A stretch of 64,000 nt of DNA from an uncultured Gelidibacter sp. (GTDB taxonomy: Bacteria > Bacteroidota > Bacteroidia > Flavobacteriales > Flavobacteriaceae): contig NZ_CANMTE010000001.1 in the NCBI RefSeq assembly GCF_947500795.1, positions 620,001 to 684,000 of the forward strand, in the 5' to 3' direction. The notes under the pieces were generated by a model. That model did no database searches, was not told the origin of the DNA, and saw only the letters and a list, made by a program, of their open reading frames with translations. A program made the translations under genes and the position numbers. Positions 15,924 to 24,413 of the stretch are shown in pieces. How positions within the stretch are numbered: position 1 is the stretch's first letter; the number at the start of each line of letters is the position of its first letter.

Positions 15924-18466
15924 ATAATTCCGATAACAACACTTCCTTACAAATACCTTGGCTTTTTAAAATGGCTTGGCGTGATGCCAAAGCCAGTAAA
16001 GTACGATTACTTTTATTTATGGCGTCCATTATTTTGGGCATTGCTGCCGTGGTATCGATTCAATTATTTAGTACGAATTTAAAAGACAATATTCAGCGTC
16101 AGTCAAAAAACTTGATTGGTGCTGATTTTATCATTGATTCTCGACAAGTACCTACTGCACGTGCGCAAGCCATTATCGATTCTTTACAGCCTGACGCTTC
16201 TGAAGTCAAGTTTGTATCGATGATTGCGTTTCCAAAAAATGGCGGCACAAAATTGGTACAGGTGCGTGGCCTTGAAGGTGGTTTTCCATTTTATGGAAGC
16301 CTCGATACAGAGCCATCTGCTGTTTCCAGAACCTACCAAGAATCTGGTGGCGTGCTGGTGGATGCCACTTTAATGTTGCAGTTTAACGTAAACCCTGGAG
16401 ATTCCATCAAGATTGGAGAACTGACACTTCCAATTGCCGGCGCATTAAAATCGATTCCGGGAAGTTCTGCGTTTTCGAGTTCTGTAGCGCCGCCAGTGGT
16501 TGTTCCGTATCGATTTATAGAAGCCACACAATTATTGCAATTTGGAAGCCGAAAGGAATACCAATATTATTATAAAGTTTCAGATACTGTTAATCTGAAA
16601 CAACTTCAAGATCACTTAGAGCCGCAACTCGATTTGGAGAATGCCGATTTAGACACACATACCAGTACTACCAACCGCTTAGGAAGGCGTTACGACAACG
16701 TGGGCAAATTCTTAAATTTAGCCGCTTTTATTGCCTTGTTATTAGGGTGTATTGGTATTGCCAGCTCCGTACATATTTATATTAAAGAAAAATTACGGGC
16801 CATCGCTGTTTTAAAATGTATGGGTGCATCCCGACTTCAAAGTTTTCTGATTTTCTTGATTCAAATTGCGGGTATCGGAATTGTTGGCGGACTGGTAGGC
16901 TCGCTGATTGGTGTGGGACTTCAACAATTATTTCCATATCTGCTTAAAGACTTTTTACCGTTCACACTGGTCATCAATATTACGCCAGCACCTATTTTGA
17001 TTGGGGTGTTTTTAGGGCTGTTCATGTCCGTATTATTTGCGCTGTTGCCCTTATTGCGCACTTGGTATGTATCACCTTTGGATGTGCTGCGCGTGGATGA
17101 AAAAGCCTCTCAAGAACCTACTAAAATCCGACTTCTTGTATTTGGAGCCATATTGGTGTTCTTGTATTTATTTTCATTGTGGTTGATAAAGGAGCCACTT
17201 TATGCCTTGGCATTCGTGGCCGGTACCGTGATTACTTTTATGATTTTGGCCGGAGTCGCCTTAGGATTTATCAGAGCCGTAAAACGCTTTTTTCCTAAGC
17301 ACTGGAATTTCACCGCGCGTCAAAGTTTGCTAAATTTATTCCGCCCCAACAATCAAACTGTAGTTTTAGTGGTTGCGATTGGCTTGGGAACATTTTTAAT
17401 CAGCACCCTGTATTTCACTAAAGGCATTCTGTTGTCAAAGACAGAAGTAGGGCAGACTTCAGAAAATGCCAACATCATTGTTTTAGATGTGCAACCGCCG
17501 CAATTGGATTCGGTAGCTCAAACTATTACGGCTAACAGTTTATCTGTTCTTAATAACATTCCGTTGGTCACCATGCGAATGCACAGCCTTAATGGAAAAT
17601 TGGTGAATGAATTGCGTCAAGATACCACTCTCCAAATTCGAGGTTGGGTCTTAAACCATGAGTTTAGAACGACCTATCGGGATGCCTTGACGCCATCCGA
17701 GGAAGTGGTAGAAGGCGAGTGGGTTTCCCAAATCAATGCCAATGATCCTATAGCCATTTCAATTTCAGAGAATTTAGCTGATGATGCCAAACTGAGTGTA
17801 GGCGATCCTGTAGTTTTTAATGTTCAAGGTGTATTGATGGAAACCACCGTAGGCAGTATCCGTAAAGTAGATTGGGCACAAATGCAACTCAATTTTACCA
17901 TTGTTTTTCCTGCAGGTGTATTGGAACAGGCACCACAATTTAATGTGCTGACCACATCTGTACCTGACGATGCCAGTTCGGCAGCGCTGCAACAGAATTT
18001 GGTGTCCAATTTCCCCAATGTCACCATCATTGACTTGCGCCAGGTATATACACTTGTGGAGGATATTTTAGATCAGGTTTCTTGGGTGATCAACTTTATG
18101 GCCTTTTTCAGTATCATTACGGGAATTATTGTCTTGATTGGCTCCGTAAGAACCAGCAAATACCAACGGATTAAAGAAAGTGTATTACTCCGAACCTTGG
18201 GTGCAAAAAATTCACAGATTTTACAAATTTCAGCTTTTGAATATGTGTTTTTAGGGTTGTTGGGAAGTTTGGTAGGGATTATCCTTGCCCTCATCAGCAG
18301 TTTGTGTTTGGCACTTTTCGTATTTAAAGAACCTTTTATACCCTCACTAATTCCGTTTGTAGTGTTTCTACCAGGTATTACCTTATTGGTGGTGGCCATT
18401 GGCTTGAGTAACATTCAAACCGTGTTGAGAAGCTCACCGTTAGAGGTGTTGCGGCGCGAAGCATAA
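15920..18466 (+). CDS. ybbP: FtsX-like ABC permease, YbbP type
   Basis: 848 aa. It has one N-terminal membrane helix (about 25-50), a large extracytoplasmic domain to about 265, and three helices around 270-385. A further central pair, a second extracytoplasmic domain (about 500-700) and three C-terminal helices (about 715-840) follow. The two FtsX domains in one chain, about 800-850 aa long, are the YbbP architecture. The cytoplasmic coupling segment after each domain (LKCMGASRLQSF and LRTLGAKNSQIL) is well conserved. GTG start at 15920 overlapping the ATPase stop implies coupled translation. A strong terminator follows. The protein works with YbbA; a link to the divergent esterase is suggested by the conserved neighbourhood. 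Confidence 0.92.
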   Translation: MNNSDNNTSLQIPWLFKMAWRDAKASKVRLLLFMASIILGIAAVVSIQLFSTNLKDNIQRQSKNLIGADFIIDSRQVPTARAQAIIDSLQPDASEVKFVSMIAFPKNGGTKLVQVRGLEGGFPFYGSLDTEPSAVSRTYQESGGVLVDATLMLQFNVNPGDSIKIGELTLPIAGALKSIPGSSAFSSSVAPPVVVPYRFIEATQLLQFGSRKEYQYYYKVSDTVNLKQLQDHLEPQLDLENADLDTHTSTTNRLGRRYDNVGKFLNLAAFIALLLGCIGIASSVHIYIKEKLRAIAVLKCMGASRLQSFLIFLIQIAGIGIVGGLVGSLIGVGLQQLFPYLLKDFLPFTLVINITPAPILIGVFLGLFMSVLFALLPLLRTWYVSPLDVLRVDEKASQEPTKIRLLVFGAILVFLYLFSLWLIKEPLYALAFVAGTVITFMILAGVALGFIRAVKRFFPKHWNFTARQSLLNLFRPNNQTVVLVVAIGLGTFLISTLYFTKGILLSKTEVGQTSENANIIVLDVQPPQLDSVAQTITANSLSVLNNIPLVTMRMHSLNGKLVNELRQDTTLQIRGWVLNHEFRTTYRDALTPSEEVVEGEWVSQINANDPIAISISENLADDAKLSVGDPVVFNVQGVLMETTVGSIRKVDWAQMQLNFTIVFPAGVLEQAPQFNVLTTSVPDDASSAALQQNLVSNFPNVTIIDLRQVYTLVEDILDQVSWVINFMAFFSIITGIIVLIGSVRTSKYQRIKESVLLRTLGAKNSQILQISAFEYVFLGLLGSLVGIILALISSLCLALFVFKEPFIPSLIPFVVFLPGITLLVVAIGLSNIQTVLRSSPLEVLRREA

Positions 18467-18490
18467 ACACAACTAATTATTAAAATCTAA

Positions 18491-18519
18491 CCGTTCCGAA
18501 TTCTTCGGGACGGTTTTTT
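18491..18519 (+). terminator. Terminator after ybbA-ybbP
   Basis: Stem CCGTTCCGAA / TTCGGGACGG (10 bp with one G-T pair), 3-nt loop, then seven T, 25 bp after the ybbP stop. Confidence 0.85.
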
Positions 18520-18608
18520 ATTTTATAGCCGCACTTAATCGGCTACTATTTAATTCATATTCACTGATTTATTCCGTAAATTGAGTGCTAATCATTTATT
18601 CATAAAAA

Positions 18609-18788
18609 ATGCTAAACTTACTATATTCATTACTCATCCAATTACCTCAAGGAACTCGAAACCCAGATGATAACAGTCCTATGGATTTTTCCAACCCCTT
18701 TGATCTGATCGTCTATATCATTCTGCCCATTCTATTGATCATCTTTTATATATTATGGAGAAGGAGCAAAAGACGCCATAGAGACTAG
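18609..18788 (+). CDS. Small single-span membrane protein (59 aa)
   Basis: 59 aa from ATG 18609 to TAG 18786-18788. It has a short hydrophobic N-terminus, a DNSPMDFSNPFD segment, one clear membrane helix (about residues 33-49, VYIILPILLIIFYILW) and a very basic tail (RRSKRRHRD), which predicts a cytoplasmic C-terminus. The strict layout (acidic loop, helix, Arg/Lys tail) and its position 45 bp before the acyl-CoA dehydrogenase argue for a real gene. I believe similar 50-60 aa proteins occur in other Flavobacteriaceae, but I cannot confirm this here. Function unknown. Confidence 0.7.
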   Translation: MLNLLYSLLIQLPQGTRNPDDNSPMDFSNPFDLIVYIILPILLIIFYILWRRSKRRHRD

Positions 18789-18832
18789 AATCTGTTTAAG
18801 ACTTGAATTAATCCACTAACAATAACCTTTCC

Positions 18833-20035
18833 ATGTTACAAAATGTTTTAATAGAACGTCAAATTTATGCTTCAGAAGAACATAAAATGATGCAACAAAT
18901 GATTCAAGATTTCATAAAAAATGAGATCATGGATCATATAGACGAATGGGAAAAAAATGGCATGGTCAGTCGCGAGATTTGGGAACGTGCTGGCGAATTG
19001 GGCTTGTTGTGCATTGACATGCCCGAGCAGTATGGTGGCAGTGGACTGGATTTTAGTTTTAGTGCGCTCTTTATTGAAGAATTAGGCAAAGAAGGAGTTA
19101 ACGGCCCAGGGTTTTCATTGCATTCAGATATTGTAGCACCTTACCTTTTAAAATATGGGACGGAGGCTCAAAAAGAGAAATACCTCTCAAAAATGGCTTC
19201 CGGTAAAATGATCACGTCCATAGGCATGACCGAGCCCAATTGTGGAAGCGACTTAAAAGCCATAAGAACCACCGCTGTTGACAAAGGCGACCATTATTTG
19301 GTAAACGGACAGAAAACTTTTATCACCAATGGGTATATGTGCGACATGTCTATTGTTGCTGTAAAAACCCATCCTGGGACAGAAAAAGAAGGCGTGTCCT
19401 TATTGATTATGGAAAGTGCTTGGGATGGATTTGAAAAGGGCATTCCGTTTAAGAAAATAGGCATGAAAGCTCAAGATACCTGCGAGCTGTTTTTTGACAA
19501 TGTCAAAGTCCCCAAAGAAAATTTATTGGGAGAAGAAGGTTTAGGCTTTAAAATCATGATGACTGAATTGGCCAGAGAACGCTTAACAGTAGCACTAAAC
19601 GCCATTGGTGGGGCAGAAGGTGCCATAGAAAAAACCATTGCTTATACCTCTACCAGAACGGCGTTTAAACAACCTATTGCCGGTTTCCAGAACACCCAAT
19701 TCAAGTTGGCCGAATGTGCCACGCAACTACAATTACATCAAGCCTTTTTAGACCGCTGTACCGAATTGTTATCGACACATCAACTCACTGCTGAAAGCGC
19801 TTCTATGGCAAAATATTCCGCCACCGATATGCACAGTAAAGTGGTGGACGAATGTCTACAACTGTTTGGAGGTTATGGTTATATGTGGGATTACCCAATC
19901 GCGCGGATGTATGCCGATAACCGTGTGGCCAGAATTTACGCTGGAACCAACGAGATCATGAAAATATTGATTGCACGTGGCTTGTTTAAGGAAGTGTTTG
20001 AGAAGATTAAGCAAGAATCTAGACCGCTTCGCTGA
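18833..20035 (+). CDS. Acyl-CoA dehydrogenase (paralogue 1)
   Basis: 400 aa flavoprotein that introduces the 2,3-double bond into acyl-CoA. The FAD-binding stretch ITSIGMTEPNCGSD is at about 127-140, and the C-terminal four-helix region includes QLFGGYGYMWDYPIARMYADNR. The usual catalytic position in YxGT is alanine (YAGTNE), but E249 in ARERLT matches the helix-G base of isovaleryl- and long-chain-type enzymes. It is very similar over its whole length to the dehydrogenase at 45851-47056, by eye about four residues in five. Its last codons (ESRPLR and stop) lie inside a tandem repeat, and the C-terminus differs from the paralogue. It is not in a beta-oxidation operon. Confidence 0.93.
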   Translation: MLQNVLIERQIYASEEHKMMQQMIQDFIKNEIMDHIDEWEKNGMVSREIWERAGELGLLCIDMPEQYGGSGLDFSFSALFIEELGKEGVNGPGFSLHSDIVAPYLLKYGTEAQKEKYLSKMASGKMITSIGMTEPNCGSDLKAIRTTAVDKGDHYLVNGQKTFITNGYMCDMSIVAVKTHPGTEKEGVSLLIMESAWDGFEKGIPFKKIGMKAQDTCELFFDNVKVPKENLLGEEGLGFKIMMTELARERLTVALNAIGGAEGAIEKTIAYTSTRTAFKQPIAGFQNTQFKLAECATQLQLHQAFLDRCTELLSTHQLTAESASMAKYSATDMHSKVVDECLQLFGGYGYMWDYPIARMYADNRVARIYAGTNEIMKILIARGLFKEVFEKIKQESRPLR

Positions 20036-20335
20036 TAGAATTAAGAATTAAGATCGCTTCGCTGATAGAATTAAGAATTAAGACCGCTTCGCTGTTAGAA
20101 TCAAGAATCAAGATTTGGATGGGATGTAGTGTATATGTTTTAATTTTAGATTTAAAATTCGTGGAATTCGTGAAATTCGTGTCCAATAGAATTAGGACCG
20201 CTTCGCTGTTAGAATAGAGAATCAAGACCGCTTCGCTGTTAGAATCAAGAATCAAGACTTGGTTGGTGGAAATGTTTATGTTTTAATTTTAGATTTAAAA
20301 TTTCGTGAAATTCGTGAAATTCGTGTCAAAAAAAC
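20021..20335. repeat. Tandem 30-bp repeats with interspersed 'attcgtg' repeats
   Basis: The 30-bp unit beginning AGACCGCTTCGCTGATAGAA occurs at 20021, 20051 and 20081, and again from about 20195 and 20225. Between and after these blocks stands a second element twice (about 20134-20183 and 20274-20327): ATGTTTTAATTTTAGATTTA followed by two or three copies of GAATTCGTG/AAATTCGTG and ending in TTCGTGTC. The higher-order pattern is therefore 3 units, spacer, 2 units, spacer. The 'attcgtg' part belongs to the same family as the repeat at 51109-51601. Bases 20336-20495 hold no gene I can support, only the probable leader of the next gene. Confidence 0.85.
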
Positions 20336-20495
20336 GCGCACCTCATTAAAGATGTTTTAAAATTGGAGTTTCGTAACTGTATGTTTCTTGTATTTTCTCA
20401 AAGTAGATGCGTTAGAAACATGAATTCTAGCTTCAGCTCATCAAAAAATCACGTATCTTTAGCATTCCTATATAAGCAAAAATCCCAATGAATTT

Positions 20496-21440
20496 ATGAA
20501 GTATGTGATCTCCTTACTGTTTGTCGTCTTATTATTTGGCTGCAAAGAAGTGAATTCTAATGACGAAAATAAACTACGAAAATTTGTAGAACAATGGAAT
20601 GAGGCGCATACACTTTTAAAATCGCCTTACTTAGCGCCTAATTACATGAATGTGGTCTCCTATTATGGGAAACAACGCACCAGAGCACAAGTCATGCAGG
20701 ACAAAAAGATGCTATTTGAACAATTTCCTGACTATACCCAAAGTATTTTAAACGATGAAATTGAAGTTACGGAAGAAGCAGGAAAATATTTGGTGACCTT
20801 TACCACACACGTTAGGTATAACGGAATAGAAGCTGATTACGATTCTTATCTTTCAGTAACCATCAAAAACGGCGATTTTAGAATCCTACGAGAAGGCGTG
20901 GCTGAATCAGTTAACGATTTGGATGCTCCTATTTTTCCGAAGGCACGGGAAAATAATCGCATTATAGCTAATAAAAGGCAGCTTTTTGGCGATTTTAATG
21001 GTGATGGATTATCAGATTACGCCACGGTCATTTCCCCGGAAATAATCGCATCAGAGACTATTGAAGGTCAAAATAACGATGCCGTAAAATGTAAAGGTGG
21101 GTGTGATAGCATTATCGTTTTTAGTAGTAGCGACTTAGAGAATATCACCATAAAAGGCGCGTATAAATCGGAGCTAGAAAACCTCAAGGACCTGAATAGA
21201 GATGGTGCTGATGAGATTGGTTTTTGGGATATCAAGCCCACATCCAAGACCTTATACGTGTTTAATGCCACCAATGGCGCCTTACTTACCGAACCAATTT
21301 TCATTAACACCACAGTGCATAAAGGCTTAAAGCTTATTGATGTTTTTAAGAAATCAGGTGTCAATAAAATTACGGTTACCCGCAGTGTGGAGCAAGATGG
21401 CAAATGGGCACTAAAAAGCCAAATTATTATGTTGGACTAG
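20496..21440 (+). CDS. Lipoprotein with NTF2-like region and FG-GAP/Ca-type motifs
   Basis: 314 aa lipoprotein (signal MKYVISLLFVVLLFGC, lipid-modified C16). Residues about 25-135 look like an NTF2/SnoaL-type cone (FVEQWNEAH, then alternating strands ending KNGDFRILREG). The C-terminal half carries two Asp-rich loops, DFNGDGLSDYA (about 167-177) and DLNRDGADEIGF (about 230-241), of the kind found in FG-GAP/VCBS repeats that bind calcium. No catalytic motif is seen. It lies downstream of the repeat region and converges on the next gene with only 4 bp between stops. Function unknown. Confidence 0.75.
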   Translation: MKYVISLLFVVLLFGCKEVNSNDENKLRKFVEQWNEAHTLLKSPYLAPNYMNVVSYYGKQRTRAQVMQDKKMLFEQFPDYTQSILNDEIEVTEEAGKYLVTFTTHVRYNGIEADYDSYLSVTIKNGDFRILREGVAESVNDLDAPIFPKARENNRIIANKRQLFGDFNGDGLSDYATVISPEIIASETIEGQNNDAVKCKGGCDSIIVFSSSDLENITIKGAYKSELENLKDLNRDGADEIGFWDIKPTSKTLYVFNATNGALLTEPIFINTTVHKGLKLIDVFKKSGVNKITVTRSVEQDGKWALKSQIIMLD

Positions 21441-21444
21441 ACGA

Positions 21445-22134
21445 TTATTTCGATTCCCAAAGTAATTTTCTGGCCGTCCCATAGTTCCCTAATTGATACA
21501 GCGCTAAAGTAGGGGCCTTAAATTTAGTGGGATGGAAATGGTGGGTCTCTAAACTGTCTAAAACGGACGTATCTGCTACGCCTAAACTGATGTGCGGATT
21601 ATAGTTTTCATAGCTGTGATCACTCACAAACTTCGGTACGTAGGCAATTGTAAAATCGTCAATAGGCGTTCCATCCTCATTTTGCACATACGATGCTTGG
21701 GAACCATTGCTCACACTGAACGGTTCTAAAATTTTAATCACCTTTTCATGTAGTCGCATGAGCGCTTCACTTTTTTCAATTCCCATAGAAGCGAAACTGG
21801 CTTGTTTGCCCTTATTATATTGGAGTTTGTCCACCAAAAGGGTGTCATTTTCTATGGTTTCATAAAGCCCCACGAGTACTTTTTCTATTTCAGGTACATC
21901 ACTTTCATTAACATAGGCCTGTATTAGGGTGATGTGGGGAATATGTTGGGCGTCTAAAGTAAAATTGTTTGGATTGTTTTCAAGCACCGATTTGTTCAAA
22001 TCGACCGCTTGATTATATACATCTTGGGGAAGCGTGAGAAGCACATCAATAGCGATGACGTTTTCTTGTTTTTGTCCACAGGAATAGGTGAGGGTCAGGA
22101 TTAAAAAGGAAATGATTAGGTACTTCAACTTCAT
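21445..22134 (-). CDS. Lipoprotein with 2H (LigT-like) phosphoesterase domain
   Basis: 229 aa from the ATG at 22132-22134 (MKLKYLIISFLILTLTYSC), which gives a perfect lipoprotein signal with C19; an open frame extends 32 codons further upstream without sense. The mature part has the two histidine motifs of the 2H phosphoesterase superfamily: PHITLIQ (about residue 70) and PHISLG (about 192), separated by a beta-rich region. Such enzymes (LigT, CPDase, mammalian AKAP7-type) open 2',3'-cyclic phosphates or hydrolyse related bonds, normally in the cytoplasm. Here the enzyme would sit in the periplasm or on the surface, an uncommon location. Confidence 0.75.
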   Translation of the reverse strand: MKLKYLIISFLILTLTYSCGQKQENVIAIDVLLTLPQDVYNQAVDLNKSVLENNPNNFTLDAQHIPHITLIQAYVNESDVPEIEKVLVGLYETIENDTLLVDKLQYNKGKQASFASMGIEKSEALMRLHEKVIKILEPFSVSNGSQASYVQNEDGTPIDDFTIAYVPKFVSDHSYENYNPHISLGVADTSVLDSLETHHFHPTKFKAPTLALYQLGNYGTARKLLWESK

Positions 22135-22255
22135 ATTAACACGTAAATTAATTCGGTCAAAAGTAACCAAAATGTGACACATTCCCTTTTTTAAGGCTTT
22201 AATAACGCACACTTCGTTGTTCGCTTTCAACCAGGAACATTTTAATTGTTATTGA

Positions 22256-23431
22256 TTAAGCATCCAAAACCACAGTTTCCTTTTTCGCCGTTTTATTAAT
22301 TTTTAATTGCAACAAAAACACCATCGCTATAAATGCCACTCCAAAAATGAGCAATAACATTGTGATTTCTGAAGATACGGAGGCAAAATCGCCACCATAA
22401 AAAGCGATTTTACGAAATGCACTCAAAAATTGCGTCACCGGAATAAACTGCGCCACACTTGCAATAACCTCAGGAATTGCAGCGGTTGGCCAGGTAAATC
22501 CGCTCAAAATAAATGCAGGCGTAGAGATGACCATCAATAATTCGGTTGCTTTTAACTGACTTGGGATGGCGATAGAAAATAACATTCCAATAGCCATAGA
22601 CGCCAAGGTCAACAGAATGGTTAGGACCAACATTGGGAAATTAAAAATATCTGCCGTAATTCTAAAAAATGGGAAAAATGAGCTAACAATTCCCCAAATA
22701 AAAGGCAACATGATTAAAAATGGTGTTGCTTTTAGGAAAATAAGGTATAACGACGACTTGTGATTTTTTACCAAATTAGCAAAATACCCATCTTCAAAAT
22801 CTCTTGAAAACGCCAGTGCCATTGCTAAGAATATAATTTGTTGCATGATTGCAGCCAAAATCCCTGGCAACATAAACGTCACATAGTTTCCGGTAGAATT
22901 ATAGAGCTTATTAAAGTTGATTTTAAAACTTTCAAAGGAAGCTTTGGCCTGGTCTGGATGCATTCCTTGTTTTTTTAATCCTTCAATTTCAATCCCTGCA
23001 TTCATCGTCATCAACACGGTATTAATGTGATTGCTCGCCGTGTTGGCGTTAACGATGTTGGCCATGTTCAAATCTACGCGGATTTCAGGGTGCTTTTTTT
23101 GTAGCACATTCTTTTCAAAATCGGTAGGAAAGGTAATAACAGCCGCATATTGCTCGGTAGGCATTTCGGCAACAATATTCCCAGAAGTTGGGCGCACATC
23201 CTTTACAAGCAAACCTTCATTTGCTATAAACGCATCAATAATTTGATCGGTTACCGGGCTGCGGTCTTGATCTACAATAACAATCGGTAAATCTTTAACC
23301 TTGGCCTGTTGGTATACAAAGCCGAACAAAATTCCGTACCCAATTGGGGCTCCGAAAAAGATAGCCATCAATACGCTATTTGAAAAAATACGCTTGAATT
23401 CTACCTTAAGTAAGCTTTTGAAATCTTTCAT
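22256..23431 (-). CDS. ABC-2 type permease (YhiH/YbhR-like)
   Basis: 391 aa. The N-terminal helix (about 18-40) is followed by a long extracytoplasmic domain (about 45-190, beginning DLPIVIVDQDRSPVTDQI), then five helices to the C-terminus. This is the layout of the ABC2_membrane_3 family, which exports drugs or lipids with an HlyD partner. It lies 6 bp downstream of the HlyD-like gene and is the last gene of the operon. No ATPase gene accompanies it here, and only one permease is present where YbhFSR-type systems have two, so the ATPase must be encoded elsewhere. Confidence 0.88.
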   Translation of the reverse strand: MKDFKSLLKVEFKRIFSNSVLMAIFFGAPIGYGILFGFVYQQAKVKDLPIVIVDQDRSPVTDQIIDAFIANEGLLVKDVRPTSGNIVAEMPTEQYAAVITFPTDFEKNVLQKKHPEIRVDLNMANIVNANTASNHINTVLMTMNAGIEIEGLKKQGMHPDQAKASFESFKINFNKLYNSTGNYVTFMLPGILAAIMQQIIFLAMALAFSRDFEDGYFANLVKNHKSSLYLIFLKATPFLIMLPFIWGIVSSFFPFFRITADIFNFPMLVLTILLTLASMAIGMLFSIAIPSQLKATELLMVISTPAFILSGFTWPTAAIPEVIASVAQFIPVTQFLSAFRKIAFYGGDFASVSSEITMLLLIFGVAFIAMVFLLQLKINKTAKKETVVLDA

Positions 23432-23437
23432 GGGTTA

Positions 23438-24394
23438 CTATTTGATAAGAATGGTTGCGTTAGTATAAAACTTTTGTTTGGATACATCTGATGTTGGCAC
23501 CACTTTCAATTCATAGATAGACTCAGACAAGTTGTATAAAGGCGCCGTACTGGTAATGTCAGCATACTGTGCCATTTGTTTAATAGCGACAATTTTAGCG
23601 CTTGTCTCATCTTTTGTATAAGGATTGATTAAGGTCAATTCCTGACCCAATTTGAAGTCGTAAATTTTAGATTCTGGAATGGTAAATCTGAAATAGAGAC
23701 TGTTGGTTTTATAGCCATTAAACATGGTATAGCCCGGCGTTAACAATTCGCCTTCCTCTAAACTGATGGTCTCCACAGTCATATCTGCTGGGGCAATCAT
23801 ATATTGTTCATCAGAGGCTGACAGAACTTCTTCCTTAGCACCTACGGCACGGTCCAATTGGCCTTGTGCCTGTGCGATTTGTTCTGAACGCGCTCCTTTT
23901 CTAACCTCATCACGCTTGGCTTCCAAAGCTTTTACTTGAGCTTTAGCCATATTGAGTTTCATACGTACCTCATCAAATTGCTGTTGGCTTACCAGCGAAT
24001 CCTGATACATGTTTTGCAATCTGTTATACGACTCTTGGGCAAACTCCAATTGCGCTTTACCAGAGTTTAATTGGCCTTCAATTTGGTTCAACTGTTCAAT
24101 TGTAGCGCCGTTAGTAGCCAGATTTAATTGACCTTTGGCAGCCGTTATAGCTCCTTCAGCCTGTGCAAGTTTTGCATTGACTTCAGGGGTATTCATCAAT
24201 GCTAGAGTATCACCTTTTTTAACCGTTTGACCTTCTTCAACGTAAATTTTTTCAATTCGTCCACCAATTTTGCTGCTAACTGCAATGGTTTCAAATTTCA
24301 CTTTCCCGCGGTTGGAAGTGATTTTATCGTTTTTACAAGCGTTTAAAGAGAGTAGGGCAAAAGCGCCTAAAAGTATGTGTGTATATGTTTTCAT
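23438..24394 (-). CDS. HlyD-family membrane fusion protein
   Basis: 318 aa periplasmic adaptor. The lipoprotein-type signal has lipobox LNAC (C20). Then come the first half of a lipoyl/barrel-sandwich domain (SSKIGGRIEKIYVEEGQTVKKGD), a long alpha-hairpin rich in A, Q and E (about residues 75-200), the second lipoyl half (DMTVETISLEEGELLTPG) and a beta-barrel. The adaptor links the inner-membrane permease to the TolC-like protein encoded just upstream (19 bp) in the same operon. Confidence 0.92.
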   Translation of the reverse strand: MKTYTHILLGAFALLSLNACKNDKITSNRGKVKFETIAVSSKIGGRIEKIYVEEGQTVKKGDTLALMNTPEVNAKLAQAEGAITAAKGQLNLATNGATIEQLNQIEGQLNSGKAQLEFAQESYNRLQNMYQDSLVSQQQFDEVRMKLNMAKAQVKALEAKRDEVRKGARSEQIAQAQGQLDRAVGAKEEVLSASDEQYMIAPADMTVETISLEEGELLTPGYTMFNGYKTNSLYFRFTIPESKIYDFKLGQELTLINPYTKDETSAKIVAIKQMAQYADITSTAPLYNLSESIYELKVVPTSDVSKQKFYTNATILIK

Positions 24395-24413
24395 GTCTTA
24401 AGTTGTTGTAAGG

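Noticed and set aside
18073-18414. 113-codon open frame opposite ybbP
   Set aside because: Antisense frame to a clear membrane protein gene, with no independent support.
20019-20255. Open frame of 78 codons on the minus strand with a repeated SEAVLILNSI peptide
   Set aside because: It is a direct translation of the 30-bp tandem repeats, whose period is divisible by three. It lacks a normal N-terminus and overlaps the dehydrogenase end.
20155-20335. CRISPR-like array
   Set aside because: Units are direct tandem copies without unique spacers of equal length, and no cas gene is in the window.
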